Of a DNA stretch of 64,000 nt, positions 57,376 through 64,000 are shown one piece after another. The DNA comes from Lates calcarifer (Eukaryota; Chordata; Actinopteri; Centropomidae): contig NC_066852.1 of the NCBI RefSeq assembly GCF_001640805.2, positions 9,284,194 to 9,348,193 on the forward strand, given 5' to 3'. The notes below the pieces were generated by a model that was not told the DNA's origin, ran no database searches, and saw only the letters and a list, made by a program, of their open reading frames with translations. Positions within the stretch are counted from its first letter, which is position 1; every line of letters starts with the position of its first letter. The position numbers were made by a program, and so were the translations under genes.

Positions 57376-59271
57376 ACACTGTTATTGGCATCTAATTAAT
57401 ATCCATATCTATATATGTTTCCAATGAAAATGTAGTTTCATACATTGCACACACACAACATGTACTGTGAAATTATTTAGAAAATAATAAAAACTTTTCC
57501 CATTTATGAATAATAAAAGTCCTGAAAGTCAGTGGTTGTGTGAATTTTAGTTGTAAATCCTTTGACATAATTATAAACTACTTCAATAGATGTGAGTCCC
57601 ACAGTTTATGCACCAGACATGTCATCACCACCACTGACAACACGTGGCCGGCTAATGACAAACATCATAGTTTGTTCACAGGCTCCAGAATTTCTGTTTT
57701 TCTACTGATGTTAAAATCACACATGAACCATCCACTTATCTACAAACAGATCAAACTTACGAACACATGATAGCAAAGGCAGCACCAGCTGAGGAAAGGC
57801 TTTGCTGTTTACAAATCTTGATCATCGGCAACATTAATGTCTTATGTCGGCCCCTTGAAACTGTGATATATGATTGTAGACGTATTGAGATGACTTCACT
57901 GTCTTTACACTTCTTAAATAACCGGGACATTGTCATGGAGTCATTATTGTCTCATCTGTCACTTGTGCCCCACTCACTGTTATTACATACACTGAATGAC
58001 ACTGCGTCGATATGTCTCATGAATCATATTACATTGCTAGTTTGCTGTTTTTAATTGCTTTTTGTACATGAGATTTCTCTATTCTACCTCATATCAGAGA
58101 AAAGTTGCTGTGCTAAAAATGACTGTAGTATAGATGCAGATGACTAAGAGTAAACTACACTGGAAATAGGAATAAGGCGCTCCCTGCACACACAAATAAA
58201 AATGTACAACAGAACTAAGTTTTTTTCTATTTTTCAAGTAAAAAAAAACATTGCACCAAAATCAAATGTGTGTTAGAAAAAGTGAAAATAAAGACAAGGC
58301 CTGACAGTGCCTCAACATGATGAAGACACTGCAGGCACTTTCTAGCCTCATCATTTTTCTTTTCACTTCTCTTAATTGACTTTTCTAAATTTGGCACAAT
58401 GTTTTTCAGATATTAACTTTTGGCATTATATGTCTGAGCATAAAGCTCTCTGGAAAGCATGAACCTAGAATGTAGCATAAAATATGTCCTTACAGCAATG
58501 GACATACTTATTTTGAATGCACATTACAAGCATTGACTCAAACTTGAAGTCAAACTTATGATTAATTCCTTCTTGTTTTAGTTACAGTGTGAAATTAGAC
58601 TTTTGGCAGAGGCTGGCATCAGGGAAATGTTGTGTTGGTCTATGTTTTATCTTCATCCTGGTTAAAAGTGTGTGTGCACAAACTGATCTGTTATTTCCCT
58701 GTGAGGCCTTCTGCATTTCTTACAGTGCTTTAAAGTTCTCCTGCACAATTTAACCTGTTTTTTACAGTTCTATGTACTTGTAACACAATCAAAGCAATTG
58801 TTTTATATCCGAGGTGTCTATCATCTTAAATACATGAATGAAACCAAAACAATCCTGCTTTGAGTGAATTTTCAAACTCAGAGAATACAGACGTATTATT
58901 TGATTTTCCAGCCCCTAAATGTTTGGAGATTCACAGTGAGTTGAGCGACTGGATCAGTAAGAGCAGCATGGGAAAACTCCAGCCCTTCATATTGTTAAAT
59001 CATATAATGGGTCAAAGGCAACATAAAGCATCCTCTTTCTGTTTCATTTCCATTCTTTAAAACTGTGTCCAGCCTTGAGTGTAGGCAACACCTTTACATT
59101 CACATTATCACTCAGATTGGTCTTCTTGTTTTGTCCAAAGGTTAGACTGTTGAAAACACAAGCCAGTGATGGGAAGGATACATGGAGAGAGGAAGAGTTG
59201 ACGTCCCCATTCTTTATGCCGGCTGTGTCTTATAGATATTTCCTTTTTTTCCCTCCAAGATCTCCTGCGTG
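57376..59271. other. Spacer and presumed cnih2 3' UTR (minus strand)
   Basis: The 3' UTR of cnih2 should lie here, reading leftwards from 59271. I did not find an unambiguous poly(A) signal for it close to the stop codon. No other gene is visible. Confidence 0.45.
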
Positions 59272-61561
59272 TTAGAAGCTCACCAAGGCGTAGACCATAC
59301 TTTAGCAGGAAATAGACCGTGGCAATAAACAAAGAAAATTGGTAGATGTTCATACAACAAATCTCCAAGGTATACTGTATCTGAAAAGATTGAATTTACA
59401 CTCACCTGTAGAGATAATAGAAGAAAGAGAGCAGATAAAACCCCAGCTTACACCAGGACTCCTTCTGGCAGTAGTTGAGGATATCAGCATTCATCACACT
59501 GACAGGATCATACATGACCTCTGACCCGTCAGCTGGCCGGTGAAAAAACCTGAAAAAAGAGGATTGGCTCACTTCACCCACCAGACCAACAGACAGGCTT
59601 GTCAGACATCTGTTATGGGACTGTACCTCCACAGATGGTAGAAGAGCAGGGGGATATTTAGGCCAAGTGTGACCCACTCTCCAGCACACATGAACATCAG
59701 GCAGAAGAGCCCATGGATGGAGTACTCCGGTACTACCAGCTAACCAGAACAGACACAGAAAGCACAGTTACAGATCTGCATTTTACTTGGAAACTGAAGT
59801 GATTAGGTAATCACACTGCAGCAACTCCTCGGAAAACACTGAAACACTCATGGGTTGCATGTTGTGATATAACTACAATCTACAAAACCAGAATCACACT
59901 GCGAGGCAAACACTTTCACACAGCAGGTGTTAATGTTACTCATGGCCCGCTGCTGTTACGAGCACAAATATAGTTTCAACACATGTAGATTGGATTTTAG
60001 ATGTTTGTGGAAGTTGATGTAGTTTGACATAGCTGGTTCGCAAGGTGGTTCAGGTTGCTCAGATCACTTAGCTTGCTTCTAGACCTCTGAAGCCCTACCT
60101 ACATCTACATCAGTGATTCAAATATATCTGGTGTTGCACTCATTGAGGCTTTTTCCCTGACTGGGTAAACAACTGAGATAATCAGAGTTTTGCAGGTGGG
60201 GTTAAGAATAGAGATGTCACCTTCCTTTGCCAGAGCGACAAGCGTGGGTAGTATAACTGATGCAGCTGTACAGGTTGTTATGAGTCTAATATTCTCTCTT
60301 TTAGCTTTGTTTTTGTTCCCCACCAACTCCTGAGGGAAATACCTGGCACTTTAGCCACTAAATGCTCCAACATGTTCACGAGCTAACTTTGTCTATTTGT
60401 CATTTGGTGCTGAGCAGGAAGTGTACGGTGGATCTATATACTGAAATGTTGACAATGAGAGCAGTGACAGTTAACAAAAACAGTAAAGTTATTGGCCATA
60501 AATCCACAGCAACGAGCTGAAAGATACCCAAACAGAAAACAATGAGACAGGCCAGCAAGGGCTAGCTGGTTAGCATGCTAACTTGCTAATTTCAGTAGAA
60601 GAAAAGAAGTGATGCAGAACTCTCAATGTGTCTCCTAGACAGGTAAGTAAACATATGTTTATGCTAACATTGGCTATATAGTGATAGAAAAATTTACAAA
60701 TAGCTCCTTTAAATGTTATTGAAATAGTATTTACTACAGCAAAGATATTGAAAATGTGAACCATCGAATTTCTTCTCCAATTATAAGATGATGGAGTGGG
60801 TATATACCAGCAGCACTTAAGTTCTTTGCAGTGCACCACTGTGGAAAATAATTACTCAATGAGTCAAACTGTCGGTTAGAAGCAAACATCTGCAAATTAC
60901 ACATAAAACCCCCAGTAATAATTTTCTTTTACCCAGACCCTAATAGACTTTATTCCCATGAGAGCCATTTTTAACTGACTAACTGTTCATCTAACCATAA
61001 AAACATTTATCTTCTCACAGATGAAAAACACACTGTAGCTCACAGTATGAACCCAGAGCAAACCTTTTAAGATGATAGTGTACTCTGCATAAATAAATGG
61101 TCCCTGGTAGAACAGTTAGCATTCAACCTTCTCTGATAAATTAAATCTCTTATTGTGTTCTGTTTATTTATTGATATAATAACTTTTGCCTGTTTAAAGT
61201 CTTCTGTTGTACAAAAGGCTATTGATCATTTTTCAGCATCTGTTCAAAATGGCCGCCACAGCATGACAGCATTTAGGGACCTTGATTTCTCTTCCTGAAA
61301 GCCTTGAGATATGAAGAGAAACACTCAGTGCTCTCCATTGCTGTGTCTCTGCAGGGCAGTGATGGTGGGCTGTGGGGATGGGCTACATGTGAAATGAATC
61401 AGGGTGCGTCACGGTCCTCACAATGGTTAGAGGGACAAATGGTCATGGTTGTCTGAAGCTATGCTCTGTTTTAGTCATCCGCCAGCAGCAGGTGAAAAAC
61501 AGCTATTACTCACTCTGCGAAGCAGGTTGCAGATTCTTTCGATGTTGAGAATCCTTTCCCT
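59272..61561 (-). CDS. cnih2: Cornichon homolog 2 (CNIH2), C-terminal 110 residues in four exons; 5' exons not found
   Basis: Minus-strand exons in coding order: 61514-61561 ([16 protein letters not shown]), 59627-59739 ([18 protein letters not shown]…IPLLFYHLW), 59406-59549 ([16 protein letters not shown]…) and 59272-59299 (MVYALVSF, stop). They total 333 nt, 110 aa plus stop. Human CNIH2 has 160 residues, so the first ~50 (first membrane span and FDELRTDFKNPIDQ region) are missing and must lie further right, probably beyond 64000. [16 protein letters not shown] and [12 protein letters not shown] identify CNIH2 rather than CNIH3. Cornichons are ER cargo receptors for COPII export. CNIH2 is also an auxiliary subunit of AMPA-type glutamate receptors that slows their deactivation. 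The gene is convergent with tm7sf2. All visible splice sites are canonical. Confidence 0.93.
60340..60714. repeat. MITE-like element related to 49066-49374, opposite orientation
   Basis: Shared phrases with the reverse complement of the tm7sf2 copy include CTGGTTAGCATGCTAACTT, a following GAAAAGAA(G/A)TGATG segment, and the terminus TTTACAAATAGCTCCTTTAAA. The left boundary is uncertain. It lies in a cnih2 intron. Confidence 0.55.
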
Positions 61562-64000
61562 CTGCAGAGGGAATAAAGAAAGTGTGATTAACAGTCTGCC
61601 TATTTTTTCATCCTTTTTTCCTTGCTATGTCTCACAGTAAAAATAAATCTCAATGCAGAAATGATACATGCTTTTAGGTTTGGCAAAAATCTGGATTTCA
61701 GCTGACCAAGTTTGATACATTTAGTGACAGGTTACTAAAATGCATGATGAGGTAAATTCCTGCTTAAAAATAAATTGTAAAATCTGGTAAAGATCTGTAT
61801 CTAAACAACATATTTGATTATCTCCATTGTATATGTCATACCCCTCCACCTCAACCAGCATTACACAGTATAAGCATTGAAAAATTAGACTTAGCAGCTA
61901 ACAACTATTGGCTGATTAACCATCATTTTTTATCTTAAACTCTTGAATTATTTTACATTTTTATTTCACTAAGCACAAAAAATGAATGGTGTGTTGTTAT
62001 GAAACTGAAACTGATTGAGTCTGTTCATCATTACAAAACTAGAGCAGCTACATTTGAAGCACTGACAGTGATGTTTGGCACAGCCCCTTTGCATTCTGTC
62101 TTGTAAATGACTTTGAGTCTCTAGTGAGCCATGAGGGAAGCCTCAATTATCAATTTTAGAAATGAAAGTCATCCATCTTCTACTGCATTTACCTGCAGCT
62201 AGGGGCCCCTTGTGGTGATGTTTTATTTGGGTGTCCATTGATTAGCTAACAAAGAGAAATGGGATGTTCTGCTGCTGTTTATTTGCTTAGATTAATCTCT
62301 TTCCATCACCAGGCTGCACCAGGAGCGAGTAAGCAGAAGTGCCAACAGTCAGACATTTGTTTGCCTCATCTACTTTGTGAAACAAATATACATAAGATAA
62401 GCAGCATGCTGTATGTCTAGGGTTGTGTAAACCACTGTGTTTTTTGTCTCCTGTGTATTTAATGAAGCCTCAGCAGAAAAGACTCATACTCATTAGATGA
62501 CATATTGAGGCATCTGTCTTAATTACAGGATGGTAGCTTCCAGTATTAAGGCCTCTGTGATGTCCGCTCCCTTTAGCCAGAGCCACAGACTGCACCTTTT
62601 ATGAATCTGTGGCCATAAATTCAAACTCCCATGGTGACCTGAAAGTGGACTTTGCCCTGGATCTACAACCAGACTCTGGCTCTGTTTATTTGCAGTTGGT
62701 AATTTCAACTTTTTTGCTTGCTTTGTGCACCGCATCCTTCCTTCTGAACTTTAAAATGTTAAGCAGCGCAGCACTGGACCTGCCAGCTAAGCTGCTGTTC
62801 TGTTCACGGTATGGTTTGTTATTGCACATATAAATTGTTGTTCTGCAGATTGTACAGTCTGGGTCCTCCCTGAGGTGCCCCAATTTGTGTCAGGTCATCC
62901 AATTCACTCTGAATATTTAATTGTTTCAGCCAGAGAAACACAACTGAAGACATTAATCAAAGACAGAGGAGGCATTGCACAATATGTACAACAAGTAAAA
63001 GGGCAACAAAAGCAGGGCAAAGAATGTTGTCAAGTATGTAATTTGATTACTAATCTAATCTAAAGAAATGTCAAGAGCTTGACTTTTGTAATGTGTTGTT
63101 TCATGGCGAGAAGTGTCACTGCTCTTTATTGGGTGATTCACCTTTTCAAGAAGAAACAATTCTGTATTTCAGTCACTTTTTATCAACCAGCTAATCACAG
63201 TGTTTCATACAATGATGATACGTCTCCATCTGACACTATAACTGTCATTCATGGCCACACACATAAACCTGATTTGATAACACATGTTCAGTCTCTTCCA
63301 TTTTGTCCCTCAATAAGATGCTTTGGTCTTTTTGTAAACCAAGAATAACTGCTGTTTATTTTCAAAGGCTGCTGCCATGTCAGTCATCTGTCTGTTTGTG
63401 CAGTTTATTGATTTTGGAAGAGACAGTAGCATCACATCCTGACAGATCGTGTTACTTCTGAGCAGGCTTGACATGTCGACAAAATGACTGTAATAGTTTG
63501 AAAAACACCTGTACAGTCTAATGCAAGCCAGAACAACAGCCTGGTGCTGTCATGATGTTTAATATCTGATGTTTGCTTTGTCAGAGATGTCGCCTCTCCA
63601 TCTTCATCTGAGGGGGAAAAATAACATGTCCGCTTTGAGCGGAACATTCACAGCATTATTTATGCCAGAGCTGCTGTATCTGATTGCATTATATTTTACA
63701 GGTGTTGTGGTTATTGTGTCCACCCCCCGTAGCTGGCATGCCTCCACACTCCTACAGTCTGTTTTCACAGTTTCCTCTCCCACTCCTCATCACTCTCACT
63801 TTGCAGTTCAGATGCAGGTTCACATGACTGCTAGAACATTAGCTAACTTGTGAAAAAGACATTCACAGCTGCTGTTAACTTGCTAAAGAATAATGGTACT
63901 GATTATTGACTCATGATAATGTTATTTTATGTTTTTAAAAGACTAAGAAAAGTATACATATTAAATATAAGCAGCACTGCAGGGTGAGAAGACAAATACT
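61562..64000 (-). other. Upstream cnih2 intron sequence to the window end
   Basis: I searched by eye on the minus strand for the cornichon exons encoding the initial membrane span and the FDELRTDFKNP block and did not find them. No other gene is recognisable. Open frames on the plus strand (for example 63079-63348 and 63569-63853) lack known domains. Confidence 0.45.

Noticed and set aside
57767..58054. 95-codon plus-strand frame in the gene-free interval
   Set aside because: No family resemblance, no splice context and atypical composition; likely chance.
62160..62200. Candidate cnih2 exon 2 donor on the minus strand (CTGCAG|GTAAAT)
   Set aside because: The preceding frame has a stop and does not encode the FDELRTDFKNPIDQ block, so it is not a cornichon exon.

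Overview
The window is nuclear DNA of a ray-finned fish, most likely a percomorph teleost. The coding signal is a series of short exons with GT/AG boundaries. Their conceptual products match vertebrate single-copy genes. The introns and spacers are AT-rich and hold repeat families that I recognise as common in percomorph genomes. Nothing prokaryotic is present. Exon boundaries were assigned by eye from reading-frame continuity, splice consensus and remembered vertebrate homologues. All complete gene models add up to a whole number of codons.

Layout, left to right. zfpl1 (859-2723, +) encodes a Golgi zinc-finger membrane protein. Next is an unnamed gene (7188-12993, +) whose C-terminal half has a BEGAIN/TJAP1-type coiled coil. 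Its N-terminal half is one 2.9-kb exon encoding poly-serine and a very large histidine-rich tandem repeat; this is the most unusual object in the window. A peripherin-2/ROM1 family photoreceptor tetraspanin follows (16013-19359, +), with an intron that mammalian PRPH2 and ROM1 lack. Then come frmd8 (23570-32337, +), vps51 (36198-40964, +) and tm7sf2 (43280-50466, +). After a gene-free stretch of about 8.8 kb, the last four exons of cnih2 lie on the minus strand (59272-61561), convergent with tm7sf2. Its first exons were not found before the window ends.

ZFPL1, VPS51, TM7SF2, FRMD8 and CNIH2 all lie in human 11q13, with ROM1 in 11q12. The window is therefore a rearranged piece of that ancient linkage group. 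The genes are not an operon. Some share cell biology: ZFPL1, VPS51, FRMD8 and CNIH2 act in Golgi, endosomal or ER-export trafficking, TM7SF2 makes cholesterol precursors in the ER, and the peripherin shapes photoreceptor discs.

Non-coding content includes probable promoters for the BEGAIN-like gene, frmd8, vps51 and tm7sf2, and upstream ORFs before two main start codons. There are two X-box (RFX-type) palindromes in the gene-free interval, several MITE-like elements, a decayed LINE fragment nested in an older element, and microsatellites. I found no tRNA, rRNA, CRISPR array or recognisable microRNA.
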